This document shows, one piece after another, positions 18,257 to 28,117 of a stretch of DNA of 64,000 nt. A program made the translations under genes and the position numbers. Below the pieces are notes generated by a model, which was not told the origin of the DNA, did not search any database, and saw nothing but the letters and a program-made list of their open reading frames with translations. How positions within the stretch are numbered: the stretch's first letter is position 1; each line of letters opens with the position of its first letter. The stretch covers positions 1-64,000 of the forward strand of contig JADKDJ010000016.1 of the NCBI GenBank assembly GCA_016718405.1, in the 5' to 3' direction. Source of the stretch: Candidatus Rhodoferax odensensis. GTDB lineage: Bacteria > Pseudomonadota > Gammaproteobacteria > Burkholderiales > Burkholderiaceae_C.

Positions 18257-18433
18257 GGGGTGGGATGGTATCGCCTGACCCCAGGGCGCTGGCGTGTCAG
18301 CACTGGGTTCCGGGCGCCAGTGTCCTTGAGTCAAGCGTATGTCTGTCGGGCGAGGTCCACAGTCCGCGCCTGTATCAAAATGACAACTGCAATGCTTGGC
18401 AACTTGGTTTAACCTGCCGGGACGGAACACAGG

Positions 18434-19232
18434 ATGACTTCATCAGAACTCAACCACCTGCAAAGCCTGCTGCCCTTGGCCTGCGCCTTGGCTGACGTTG
18501 CGCGCCAACGCACCGTGCCGTTGTTTCGCACGCCGCTGGAAGTCATTGCCAAGCTCGATGACAGCCCGGTCACGGTGGCCGACCGCAGCGCCGAGGCCAG
18601 CATGCGCGAGTTGCTTGCGGCGCGAGTGCCTGACCATGGCATATTGGGTGAAGAGCATGGCCGCGAACGCATGGACGCCGAGTGGCTATGGGTGCTCGAC
18701 CCGATTGATGGCACCAAGAGCTTCATTACCGGTTCACCCTTGTGGGGGACGCTGATCGCATTGCTGCACCATGGGCAGCCGGTGCTGGGCGTGTTGGACA
18801 TGCCCGTGCTGGACGAGCGTTGGTTGGCGGTGCGTACGCAGGCCACCCAGTGCAACGAGCAGGCGGTGCGTGTCAGTGACTGCGAGAACCTGACCCATGC
18901 ACGTGTCTATACCACTTCACCCGATGCCTTCAAAGCGCTCGAGTGGGCCGCTTTTGACGCCCTGAGCCGTGTCTGCGTGCTGCGCCGCTTTGGTGGCGAC
19001 TGCTACAGCTATGCACAGTTGGCGGGTGGCTATATCGATTTAGTAGTGGAGGCGGGTTTGCAGCCTTACGACTATCTGGCCATGGTCACTCGTGCAGCAA
19101 GCTGGTGGCATCATCAGCGATTGGGATGGTCAGCCGCTGGGTATCAGTTCCGATGGACGTGTTGTGGCGGCAGCCACGCCGGCGCTGCACGCCCAGGCCT
19201 TGGTTCACTTGCGTGGCGCAGGATCGGCCTGA
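18434..19232 (+). CDS. hisN: Inositol monophosphatase-family phosphatase, likely histidinol-phosphatase HisN, one frameshift
   Basis: Metal-binding motifs are GILGEEHG and LDPIDGTKSFITGSPLWGTL. The second is the form seen in HisN proteins, where the family hydrolyses histidinol phosphate with Mg2+. The last motif is LQPYDYLAM. The literal frame runs to 19270 with an unrelated tail. A shift near 19095 restores AGGIISDWDGQPLG, the end of the fold, with a stop at 19230-19232, giving about 265 residues. It is not near other his genes. A different monophosphatase activity cannot be excluded. Confidence 0.75.
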
Positions 19233-19266
19233 GCGTCAGCGTCCAAACACGTCGAAGGAAACCCCG

Positions 19267-20652
19267 ATGAGCACACGCACAGCGCCAGCGCCCAAGGAAC
19301 ACGCCGCCGTGGCGGCGATCCGTCAATCCGACGCCCAGCGCATCAAGGTCGCGGTCAGCGACATCGATGGTGTGTTGCGCGGCAAATACCTGCACCGGGA
19401 CAAGTTCCTCGGCGTGGCTGAACCTTTACCCAAGGGCGGCTTTGGCTTTTGCGACGTGGTGCTGGGCTGGGACATGATGGACAGTTGTTACGACAACACC
19501 ACTATCACCGGCTGGCAACACGGTTTCCCGGATGCCAACGCTCGCTTGGACTTGGACACACTTCGCCACGTGCCATGGGATCAGAGCGTGCCCTTCTTCC
19601 TGGGTGAGTTCGTCAACCCGAACGGCACCCCACACGCGGCCTGCCCACGCCAGACGCTCAAGCGCGTGCTTCAGCGTGCCGAGAAATGGGCTTTGCGGTC
19701 ATGACCGGCATGGAGTTCGAGTGGTACAACTTTTTTGGAAACTCCGCAAAGCTGGGCTGCCAAGAAGGGCGTGGCACCCACGCCCCTCACGCCGGGTATG
19801 TTTGGCTACTCGCTGTTGCGCATCAACCAGAACCGCGACTTCTTCGCCGCCATCATGGCCGAGATGCAGGCCTTTGGCGTGCCGATAGAGGGCCTGCACA
19901 CCGAGACCGGCCCAGGCGTTTACGAGGCAGCCATTGGTTTTAGCGAAGCGCTGACGCAGGCCGACCGCGCCATCTTGTTCAAGACTGGCACCAAGGAGAT
20001 CGGCGCGCGTTTTGGCATCATGCCCAGCTTCATGGCCAAGCCGCACCAGACCCTGCCGGGCTGCAGCGGGCACATTCACCAGAGTTTGTCTGACGGCAAG
20101 AGCAACCTGTTCTTCGACGCCAAGAATCCGCGCAAGATGAGCAAGCTGTTTGAGAGCTACCTGGCCGGGCAGATTGCTTGCATGATGGAGTTCGGCCCCA
20201 TGATCTGGCCCACCATCAACAGCTACAAGCGACTGGTGGATGGTTACTGGGCGCCGGTCAAACCCACCTGGGGTATGGACAACCGCACCGCGAGTTCGCC
20301 GCGTCATTGCTGGTAGCCCGAAGTCCACCCGGCTGGAGACGCGCTGCCCTGGTGCTGATGTGAATCCCCTACCTGGCCATGGCTGCGGTGATTGCCGCCG
20401 GGCTCGATGGGGTTGAGAAGGGCCTCAAACTCACGCTTGGCGATCACCGGCACCAACCAGGGGTCGGAGCACATTGCCCGTGCCCCGCGCACACTGATCG
20501 AGACCACGCGGATTTTTCAAAAATCCGCCATAGCCCGCGACTGGCTGGGCGACACCTTCGTCGACCACTTCGCCGCCACGCGTGATTGGGAGTGGCGTCA
20601 GTGGCTCGATGGCGTGACCGATTGGGAAATGAAGCGTTACTTCGAGATCATT
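19267..20652 (+). pseudogene. Glutamine synthetase-like gamma-glutamyl amide ligase, multiple frameshifts
   Basis: ATG 19267 follows an AAGGAA ribosome site. The N-terminus IKVAVSDIDGVLRGKYL and later VMTGMEFEWYNFF (ATP/metal-binding glutamates), HTETGPGVYEAAIG, LPGCSGHIHQSL and WGMDNRTAS are glutamine synthetase fold motifs. They are spread over at least four frames (shifts near 19695, 19745, 20290, 20345 and 20430). The family end KRYFEII is reached at 20652 without a stop codon. With the neighbouring hydrolase and dehydrogenases, the substrate is probably an amine rather than ammonia (PuuA/IpuC-like). The damage is too dense to call the gene intact, but all motifs survive, so poor consensus is a real alternative. 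Confidence 0.7.
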
Positions 20653-20953
20653 GCGGGCACCGGAATTTGTTTGCTTACTAAAAAAGGGGGTTCCGAAATT
20701 GTTTTGGCCCCCCGACAAAAGGGGGTTCGCACAAAAGCGCGGCGCCCCGCCGCGCCGGGCCGGCCGGAAAAAAGGGGAGCGCAGCCCCCCCCCCACCAAC
20801 CGGCGCCCCCCCGGCGCCACTTTATTAGCCACGGAAAGGGCGCGCCCGCCGGAAACAAGCACCGGGGACGCACCACCCCACCAACGCAACAGCGCGGGGC
20901 GCCCCCGCCTGAACTGCACAGACCTCGTCCGAACATTGCTATCGACACCCGCC
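20653..20953. other. Gene-free, homopolymer-rich, T-depleted interval
   Basis: This 300-base gap between the ligase and the alcohol dehydrogenase has no convincing coding sequence. On the + strand there is no T from 20729 to 20820 or from 20827 to 20909, and there are runs such as ten C and six A. The pattern resembles a degraded consensus rather than normal intergenic DNA. Confidence 0.6.
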
Positions 20954-22089
20954 ATGACCATCACCAGCTTCTCCTTCCCCACCCCCATCAACTTCGGCGC
21001 TGGCGCGCGCAAGCTGGTTGCCGCCCACTTGTTGGAGCAGGGCTTTAAGCGCCCGCTGATCGTGACCGACCGGGCGCTGGGTGCCTTGCCGGTGCTGGGC
21101 GGAGTTCATCAGCCACCTGTCGGGCCTGGGAGGTGGCGGTCTTTTCGGGCGTGTTCGGCAACCCGACTTGCAGTCAGGTCATGGACGGCGTGGCCGCCTA
21201 CCAGGCTCACAACGCGGACTGTGTGATCGGTTTCGGCGGCGGCGCCGCGCTGGACGTGGCCAAGGTGGTGGGGCTGGCGGCCACGCACCCCGGCGACATT
21301 CTGGAATACGTGTGGGATCACCCACAGGTGCGGCCGATTGTCAATGCCTTGCCGCACTTCGTGGCCATGCCCACCACCTCGGGCACCGGCTCGGAAGTGG
21401 GGCGCTCCAGCGTGGTGAGCGAAAACGACACGCACCTCAAGCGCGTCGTATTCAGCCCGAAGATCTTGGCCCGCATCGTGTTTGCCGACCCCGAGCTGAC
21501 CGTGGGCCTGCCGCCGGCCATCACCGCAGCCACCGGCATCGACGCCCTCACGCACAACATCGAGAGTTACCTCTCGCCGGCCTGGCATCCGCTGTGTGAC
21601 GGCATCGCCCTGGAGGGTGCACGCATCGCGGCGGCAGCGCTGGTGACGGCAGTGAAGGAGCCGGGCAACCTGCAGGCGCGCAGTGACATGATGATGGCCT
21701 CGATGATGGGTGCCATTGCCTTTCAGAAGGACCTGGGCGCGGTGCACTCCTGCGCCCACGCGCTGGGCGCGGTGTGCGACCTGCACCATGGCTTGGCCAA
21801 CGCCTTGATGATCGACACCGTGATGGCCTGGAATCTGTCCAGCGCGCCGGCCAAGTTTGAGGAGCTGGCGCATGTCTGTGCCGTGGCCGGCGGTGGCCAA
21901 GGTTTTGCGGCGTGGCTGCGGGCACTCAAGCGCAGCGTCGGCATTACCGGCACCCTGTCTTCGCACGGCGTCAAGCCGGAACACCTGGCGCGTCTGGTGG
22001 AAGTGGCTACCGCCGACATCTGCCACCAGACCAATCCGCGCCCTTGCACAGCAGCCGATTTTGAGGCGCTGTTCAAGGCCGCGATGTAG
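20954..22089 (+). CDS. Iron-containing (group III) alcohol dehydrogenase, two single-base insertions
   Basis: The start MTITSFSFPTPINFGAGARK is typical for the family. Extra G bases near 21101 and 21130 hide the link LPVLAEFISHLSGLEVAVFSG. The NAD-binding loop is CVIGFGGGAALDVAKVVGL. TTSGTGSEVG and ADPELTVGLPP follow, and the metal site histidines appear in HSCAHALGAVCDLHHGLANA. Such enzymes interconvert primary alcohols and aldehydes with NAD(H). Set between an amide ligase and an aldehyde dehydrogenase, it probably oxidises the amino-alcohol or hydroxyl product of amine breakdown. The length is about 378 residues. Confidence 0.85.
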
Positions 22090-22110
22090 TTTGCCGCCAC
22101 GGAGCCCCGC

Positions 22111-23016
22111 ATGACCGAGCGCCTCAAGATTGGCATCAGCGCCTGCTTTCTCTACCCCGACCCGGCGCGTGCTGCCTTCGCCAAGAAGACCTTGCAGTAC
22201 GTGGAGCAGTCGGTACCGCATTGGGTCATGTCCGGCGGCGCGCTGCCGGTGATGATCCCTTCTCCCGTTGGGGATGTCACGGGTGCCAAGCACTTTACCG
22301 TCCAGGGCGACGGCGTGAGCCTGGCCGACTACGCGCAGTGGCTCGATGGCCTGGTGCTGCATGGTGGCGCCGATGTGTGGCCGGGCAGCTATCAGGAAGA
22401 ACCGATTGACGGCAAGTGGCAGGGCGACGCCGGGCGTGATAAATATGAAATTGCGCTGGTCAACGCCTTTGTGGCCGCGGGCAAACCGGTGTTTGGCATT
22501 TGCCGGGGTATGCAGCTCATCAACGTGGCCTTTGGTGGCACGCTGGTGCAGGATATCCCGACCCAGCGCCCGGACGCGCTGCGCCACCGCGATGCGGACG
22601 TGTACGACCAGAACTTTCATATGCTGGACCTGGTGACGGGCACGCGGCTCGCGGGCCTGCTGGGCGGCGCCAGCCACAAGATCAACAGCGTGCATCACCA
22701 GTGCGTCAAAGACCTGGCGCCCAATTTCGTGGTGGAGGCGCGCTGCCCCGACGATGGCACGGTGGAGGCCATCCGCCACGACGGCCCGGCTTGGGTGGCT
22801 GGCGTGCAGTGGCACCCTGAGTTTCACAAGCTGGAGTTCGGGACCCTTGACGACACGCCGATCCTGGCAGACTTTCTTGCCGCAGCCCGCGCCAGCCGGT
22901 CATCTGAAGGTGGCACGGCGCTCGCGCACTCTCCTACGCAAGGTCCATCTCATGAATTCACTGCTTGTTCACAACCCCGCCACTGGCGAATTGATTGCCA
23001 CCCTGTCGGCCGATGA
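22111..23016 (+). CDS. Gamma-glutamyl amide hydrolase (class I glutamine amidotransferase, peptidase C26, PuuD-like)
   Basis: The nucleophile is the Cys in VFGICRGMQLINVAFGG, and the His-Glu of the triad lies in VQWHPEFHKLE. LVLHGGADVWPGSY and SVHHQCVKDLA are further PuuD-like signatures. PuuD-type enzymes remove glutamate from gamma-glutamylated amines or acids. The frame runs to 23016, overlapping the aldehyde dehydrogenase start by 65 bp with a tail unlike the family. In another frame a stop lies at about 22904, directly after the family end AAARAGHL, so one base may be wrong near 22895. It lies 21 bp from the alcohol dehydrogenase and is almost certainly in one operon. Confidence 0.85.
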   Translation: MTERLKIGISACFLYPDPARAAFAKKTLQYVEQSVPHWVMSGGALPVMIPSPVGDVTGAKHFTVQGDGVSLADYAQWLDGLVLHGGADVWPGSYQEEPIDGKWQGDAGRDKYEIALVNAFVAAGKPVFGICRGMQLINVAFGGTLVQDIPTQRPDALRHRDADVYDQNFHMLDLVTGTRLAGLLGGASHKINSVHHQCVKDLAPNFVVEARCPDDGTVEAIRHDGPAWVAGVQWHPEFHKLEFGTLDDTPILADFLAAARASRSSEGGTALAHSPTQGPSHEFTACSQPRHWRIDCHPVGR

Positions 23017-24321
23017 CGACGCATCGGTGGCGGCCAAGGCCGCGCGTGCCCGCGCGGCGTTGCCAGCGTGGCGAGCCACGTCCATGGCCGAGCGCGGGGC
23101 CTGCATCGCGCGTTTTGCAGCCTTGGTCAAGGTCCAGATCGAGCCGCTGGCGCGGGTGATGACGCGCGAGACAGGCAAGCCGATTCAGATGTCGCGCAAC
23201 GAGCTCAAGGGCTTTCTGGGGCGGATTGACTTCTTTTTGGCGCAGGTCGAGTCCTGCGTCAAGACCGAGACCGTGTTCGACGACGGTGGCATGACCGAGC
23301 GCATCGAGCACACGCCCTTGGGCCTGGTGGCCAACATCTCGGCCTGGAACTACCCGTGGTTCGTGGGAGGCAACGTGTTTGTGCCCGCGCTGCTGACGGG
23401 CAACGTGGTGCTGTACAAGCCCTCGGAGTTTGCCGCCCAGAGCGGCCTGGAGATGGCGCGCCTGCTGCATGAGGCCGGTGTGCCCAGCGATATGTTCATC
23501 CCCTTGGTGGGCGGTGGTTCAGTCGGCGCGGCATTGATGGAGCGAGGACATCGATGGCCTGTTTTTACCAGTTCGTACGCCACCGGCGTGCGCATTGCGC
23601 GCATCCTGGGGCCGCGCATGGTCAAGCTGCAGCTCGAACTCGGCGGCAAGGATCCGAGTTATGTGTGTGACGACGCCAACCCGGTCACCGCCGCCGGGTC
23701 ACTGGCCGACGGCGCCATGTACAACACCGGCCAGAGCTGCTGCTCGGTCGAACGTATCTACGTGCATGCCCGCATCTACGACGAATTCGTGGCGCACTTT
23801 GTGGCCACGGTCAAGGCTTCAAAATTGGCGACCCGATGGCAGACGACACCTACATCGGCGCATCACCCGCGCCGCAGCTCGACGTGCTCGACGCCCAGGT
23901 GGCCGACGCCTTGGCTAAAGGCGCCACGCTGCTGTGCGGTGGCAAGCGCCTGGTCGGCCCCGGCAACGGCTACGAGCCCACGGTGTTTCGCGACGTCAAC
24001 CACTCCATGGAATTGATGCGCGAGGAGTCCTTCGGCCCGATCATCGGCATCCAGAAAGTCGCCGACGACGAGGAAGCCGTGTTCCTCATGAACGACACCC
24101 GCTACGGCCTCACCGCAGGTGTCTTCACGCCCGACCGCGCGCGTGCCGAAGCCTTGTTGGCGCAGATCCGGGCCGGCAGCGTCTACTGGAACTGCTGCGA
24201 CCGCGTCAGCCCGCGCCTGCCCTGGAGCGGCTACGGCGACTCTGGCATCGGCCTGACCCTGTCCACCTACGGCATCCAGACCTTTACCCGGCCGAAAGCT
24301 TGGCATTTGCGTCGGCCTTGA
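22952..24321 (+). CDS. NAD(P)-dependent aldehyde dehydrogenase, frameshifted
   Basis: ATG 22952 gives NSLLVHNPATGELIATL. The conserved NISAWNYPWFVGGNV, LYKPSEFAAQSG, LELGGKDPSYV and the catalytic Cys in NTGQSCCSVERIY are present, followed by ESFGPIIGIQKV. A shift near 23820 separates the halves (literal frames 22952 onward and 23836-24321). A small irregularity at about 23545 (HRWPVFTSSY) probably reflects another compensated error where GLFFTGSY would be expected. It would oxidise the aldehyde made by the upstream alcohol dehydrogenase. The repaired length is about 456 residues. Confidence 0.85.
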
Positions 24322-24411
24322 GTGTGAACGCGTGGCAGTGCGGGGGAGGTGTGGCGTACGCGCGAAGTCGTCGCGCCGACAGCACGCGCATTGTCCGCTT
24401 ATGCTTCAACC

Positions 24412-25544
24412 ATGACGCACGATTCTGATGCTGACGTATTGCAGACCCTGGCCGATGAGTGGCGTCGGTTTGCGGCGGTGGAGTGCACGCAGGATACGCT
24501 GTACGTGGCGATTTGCTCTTTGGTGGCCCAGTCGTCCGATCTGTTGGGCCTGTGCTTGCAAACGCGGCCCGAACAGCGACGCCCCAATCTGTTGTTGGCG
24601 GCCATTCACGAGCGCGTGCTGGCGGGCGAGTCGCATGCTTTGTCTGACTACTTTCCAAGCGTTGGCGGTCAACGCGCCCCAGATGCGGAGTTGGGCGCAA
24701 CCCTGCGCGATTTTGTGGCGCAGCAACAGGGTCCAATCAGCGCGCACTTGCGTCACCGCCATACGCAGACCAATGAGATTGGTCGTTGTGTGGCGCTGTG
24801 GCCAGTGCTGGCGCACATCGCGCAGGAGTCGGGCGGCGCTGCGCTGGCCTTGCTTGACGTCGGCAGCAGTGCCGGCCTGAATCTCGGGGTGGACGCGTAC
24901 ACCCTGTGCTACCACTGCGGTGGCGCGTCCGTGCATGTTGGCGGCGCGCCCCGTACCGACGTGCCGCTGCTGCGTTGCGAGTTGCGTGGGGAGCGCAGCC
25001 CGCTCGATGGGTTGCGCGAACCTGCCGGTGGCTGGCGCTTGAGCCACCGCCTGGGGCTGGACCCGATGCCGGTGGACGTGCGTGACACCGACGCCACGCG
25101 CTGGCTGCAGGCCTGCGTCTGGCCGTGTGACCTGGTACGCCAACAGCGCTTGGTGCTGGCGCTGGAACTGGCACGCCAGCACGGCTGGCAAGTGCAGCAG
25201 ACCGGTCCGTCCTGCATTGAGGCCATTCACACTTGGCTCGACGGCTTGCCCAGCGCGGTGCAGCCGGTGGTCTTGAATAGCTGGGTGCTTTGCTACTTCA
25301 GCGATCAGGAGCGCGCGCGGCATGAGCAAGCGATGATCGACCTCGTGCGCCAGCGCGGTGTGGTGTGGGTGTCGGCCGAAACGCCTTCTCTGCGGCCCAC
25401 GGATATGGCGTTGCCTGGGACACCACCCCATGATCCCAAGGCGCCACGCTGTGGTGCCAGGTCAGCCACCATGCGGGCGAAGTCAGGCAGCGCGCACTGG
25501 CCTGGTCGCATCCGCATGGCGCATGGTTGCAGTGGCTGGGGTAG
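24412..25544 (+). CDS. DUF2332 family protein, frameshifted near the C-terminus
   Basis: DUF2332 hallmarks are LLLAAIHERVLAGESHAL, the HTQTNEIGRC motif and LALLDVGSSAGLNLGVD, which resembles a SAM-type glycine loop. The literal frame continues to 25665 into non-family sequence. Removing one base near 25442 gives ATLWCQVSHHAGEVRQRAL and ends WLQWLG with a stop at 25542-25544, matching the family end. No biochemical role is known for the family. ATG 24412 is chosen because upstream codons are not conserved-looking. Repaired length is about 377 residues. Confidence 0.8.
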
Positions 25545-25626
25545 GCGATGTAGCCCTGGACAGCGGAATGACAGCCAGCGCGCGCGGCATCATGGGCTGC
25601 ACAACAGCTCTTGTTGGAGACCTGCC

Positions 25627-26432
25627 ATGCGTCGCGATGCGTTCTTGAAATCCTACTGGCCCTGACTGCGGCCGGGGCCTTGCCTTGTCGGCACAGGCAG
25701 CGTCAACCTGAAAATGATGATCCCGGCCAACCCCGGAGGTGGCTGGGATACCTGGCCGCGCCCTGGGCAAGGCCTGCAGGAGGCGGGCGTCGCCTCAGGG
25801 GTGGTGTATGAGAACAAGGCGGTGCCGCCGGTGCACTGGACTCGCGCAGTTCGCCAGTTCGACCACGGGAGATCCGCATGCCTTGCTGGTCTGGGGCGGT
25901 GATGTTAGGTGGCATCATCACCAACAAATCGCCGGTCGACAACCAAACTGACGCCGATTGCGCGGCTTCCAGTGAGGACAATGTGTTTGTGTTGCCCGCC
26001 AGTTCGCCGTTCAAGACCATGGCCGAGGTGGTGGACAACCAGAAGACCCTGGCAGCGTGAAGTGGGGCGGCGGCTCGCGGGGTTCAACTGAGCACATTGC
26101 CGCATGCATTCTGGCGCGTAGCGGGGGTAGCCCCAAGAAGGTGAACTACGTGACGTTTGCGGCGGTGGCGAGGCTGTTGCGGCGATCCTCGGTGGACAGG
26201 TCACCGTAGGGGCAGCGGTTACAGCGAGTTTGCCGAGCACATTGGGGCGGGCAAGATGCGCCATTGGGGTCACCTCGCAGCGCCGTGTGCCGGCATTCCG
26301 GTTGCGACCCTGAAAGAGCAAGGGTTCCCAGGTTGTTAGGGAACTGGCGGCGTGTATGCGCGGCCGACCTTTGGCGATCAGCGCGCGGAGCTTGTCAAGA
26401 TGGTGGACGCTGCCACCCGCACCAAAGCCTGA
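25627..26432 (+). pseudogene. tctC: tctC-like tricarboxylate-binding receptor, decayed first tandem copy
   Basis: The start MRRDAFLKS is nearly identical to the next gene. Recognisable pieces follow in different frames: NLKMMIPANPGGGWDTW, VFVLPASSPFKTMAEVV, SVKWGGGSRGSTEHIAA, and GGGEAVAAILGGQVTVG. At least eight shifts interrupt it, and the C-terminal third is poorly conserved, ending about 26432. It would have been a periplasmic Bug-type receptor that hands carboxylates to TctAB. Compared with the second copy it is shorter and more diverged, so it looks like a truly degenerate duplicate rather than only a bad read. Confidence 0.65.
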
Positions 26433-26596
26433 CCGATGCCCTTCAGATAAACAATGGACTCCTGCCCTCTTACGGGGCGTGAGTTCCAGTCTTTGTGGAC
26501 TATGAATTTTTGGCTTTGCGCCATTATTTATCTGGCCGGAATGGCGTAGTTCGACTGTTTTTCTCGTGTCTTTAAACAACTAACCGGAGACTTGCC

Positions 26597-27550
26597 ATGC
26601 GTCGTGATGCGTTCCTGAAATCCTTGTTGGCCCTGACCGCAGTCGGGGCATTTCCCCTCTCGGCCCGAGCGGCTACCAACCTGAAGATGATGATCCCGGC
26701 CAATCCCGGCGGCGGCTGGGGACCACCGGCCGCGCTCTTTGGGCAAGGCGCTGCAGGAGGCCGGTGCGGCCGCTACCGTCACCTATGACAACAGGGGGGG
26801 CCGGGCCATTGGTCTGGCGCAGTTTTCCAACGGCAGCAAGGGCGACCCCAACGCCTTGATGGTGATGGGTGCGGTGATGCTGGGCGGCATCATCACCGGC
26901 AAGCCGCCGGTGGACCTGTCCAAGGTGACGCCGATCGCACGCCTGACCAGCGAATACAACCGTCTTTAGGTGCCGGCGGCCTCGCGCCTGAAGACCGTGA
27001 AGGACGTGATTGAACAATTGAAGAAGGACCCCGGCAGCGTGAAGTGGGGTGGTGGCTCGCGTGGATCGACCGAGCACATCGCCGCAGCCATGATCGCGCG
27101 CGTGACGTGGGTGTCGAGTCGGCCAAGATCAACTACGTGGCATTCCGCGGCGGCGGTGAGGCGACTGCGGCCATCCTCGGTGGCAACGTCACCATTGGCG
27201 GCAGTGGTTACAGCGAGTTCTCGGGTACATCAAGGCGGGCCAGATGCGCGCGCTGTCGCTGACCTCACCGACCCGCCTCAAGGGCGTGGACATCCCCACC
27301 CTCAAGGAGCTGGGCATCAACGTGACGATTGGCAACTGGCGTGGGGTCTATGGCGCGCCGGGCATCACCGGCGCAGCGCTGGGAGCTGACCGACCTGGTT
27401 CTGAAGGCAACCAAGGCCAAGTCATGGCTGGAGGCGTTGGAAAAGAATAACTGGACTTCGGCGGTGATGGCAGGCGTTGAGTTCGAGAACTTCGTCGATG
27501 ACGAATTCGCCAGCTTGCGCGCCATCATGGTCAAGGCTGGCATGGTATGA
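26597..27550 (+). pseudogene. tctC: tctC-like tricarboxylate-binding receptor, second tandem copy, interrupted
   Basis: MRRDAFLKSLLALTAVGAF with LSARAATN is a signal peptide. NLKMMIPANPGGGWG, QEAGAAATVTYDNRGG, ITGKPPVDLSKVTPIARL, VKWGGGSRGSTEHIAAAM and NVTIGNWRGVYGAPG are Bug-receptor segments. Frame changes occur near 26720, 27100, 27222 and 27380. In addition an in-frame TAG at about 26967 separates TSEYNRL from VPAASRLKT, with both sides in the same frame. The end overlaps tctB by 4 bp (ATGA). If intact, it is the binding protein of the TctABC system. Confidence 0.7.
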
Positions 27551-28074
27551 ACCGGGCCGCAGCAGGCGCTGATCCAAGACTGCCCTCACTGCTGCAAGGC
27601 TTGGTTGGGCTGGGTGTGATCGGTGTCGGCGTGGCGCTGGCCGTGGGCGCCTTGGGCATCCCGGCCGATGCGGGATACGCCGGGGTAGGGCCCAACTTTC
27701 TGCCGTGGCTGGTGGCGCTGGCGCTGATGACCTGCGGCGCGTTCATGGGTTGGGCGCGTACCGGCGGTTTTCGGCACATGGAAGAGGGCCCCCCGGGCGA
27801 GCAGCCCTACTGGCCGGGCTTTGTCTGGATGTCCGCGGGCCTGTTGCTCAACGCCGCATTGATCACCACGATTGGCTTCATCTTCAGCTGCGCCCTGTGT
27901 TTTGTGCTGGCCTCTCGTGGCATGCGCGCTGCGCAGGGTCAGGCGCTGGTGGGCGCCAAGCCCTGGCTGACCGATGCGCTGACCGGCCTGCTGATCGCCG
28001 CGCCGGTGTACTGGATGTTCACCAGGTTCCTGGCAATCAATCTACCGGGTCTCACGCCAAGCGGATGGCTCTAA
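27547..28074 (+). CDS. tctB: Tripartite tricarboxylate transporter small membrane subunit TctB
   Basis: The 175-residue protein has four hydrophobic segments (LLQGLVGLGVIGVGVALAVG, FLPWLVALALMTCGAFM, GLLLNAALITTIGFIFSCAL, and LTGLLIAAPVYWMFT), the TctB (DUF1468) topology. It overlaps tctC by 4 bp and precedes tctA by 43 bp, the standard tctCBA order. It supports TctA in sodium-dependent carboxylate uptake across the inner membrane. Unlike its neighbours, it has no frameshift. Confidence 0.87.
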   Translation: MNRAAAGADPRLPSLLQGLVGLGVIGVGVALAVGALGIPADAGYAGVGPNFLPWLVALALMTCGAFMGWARTGGFRHMEEGPPGEQPYWPGFVWMSAGLLLNAALITTIGFIFSCALCFVLASRGMRAAQGQALVGAKPWLTDALTGLLIAAPVYWMFTRFLAINLPGLTPSGWL

Positions 28075-28117
28075 TCAGTTGAGGACAGCGCTGAAAGTCG
28101 TCCACAAAGGTCTCAAT

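Noticed and set aside
20653..20953. Diversity-generating retroelement or similar targeted mutagenesis region
   Set aside because: There is no reverse transcriptase, no template/variable repeat pair and no nearby target gene. The pattern is T-loss with homopolymers, not adenine-specific change.
21109..22827. 572-codon minus-strand frame opposite the alcohol dehydrogenase and the gamma-glutamyl hydrolase
   Set aside because: The plus-strand genes have complete catalytic motifs and family lengths, while the antisense frame shows only His/Gln/Arg-rich noise.
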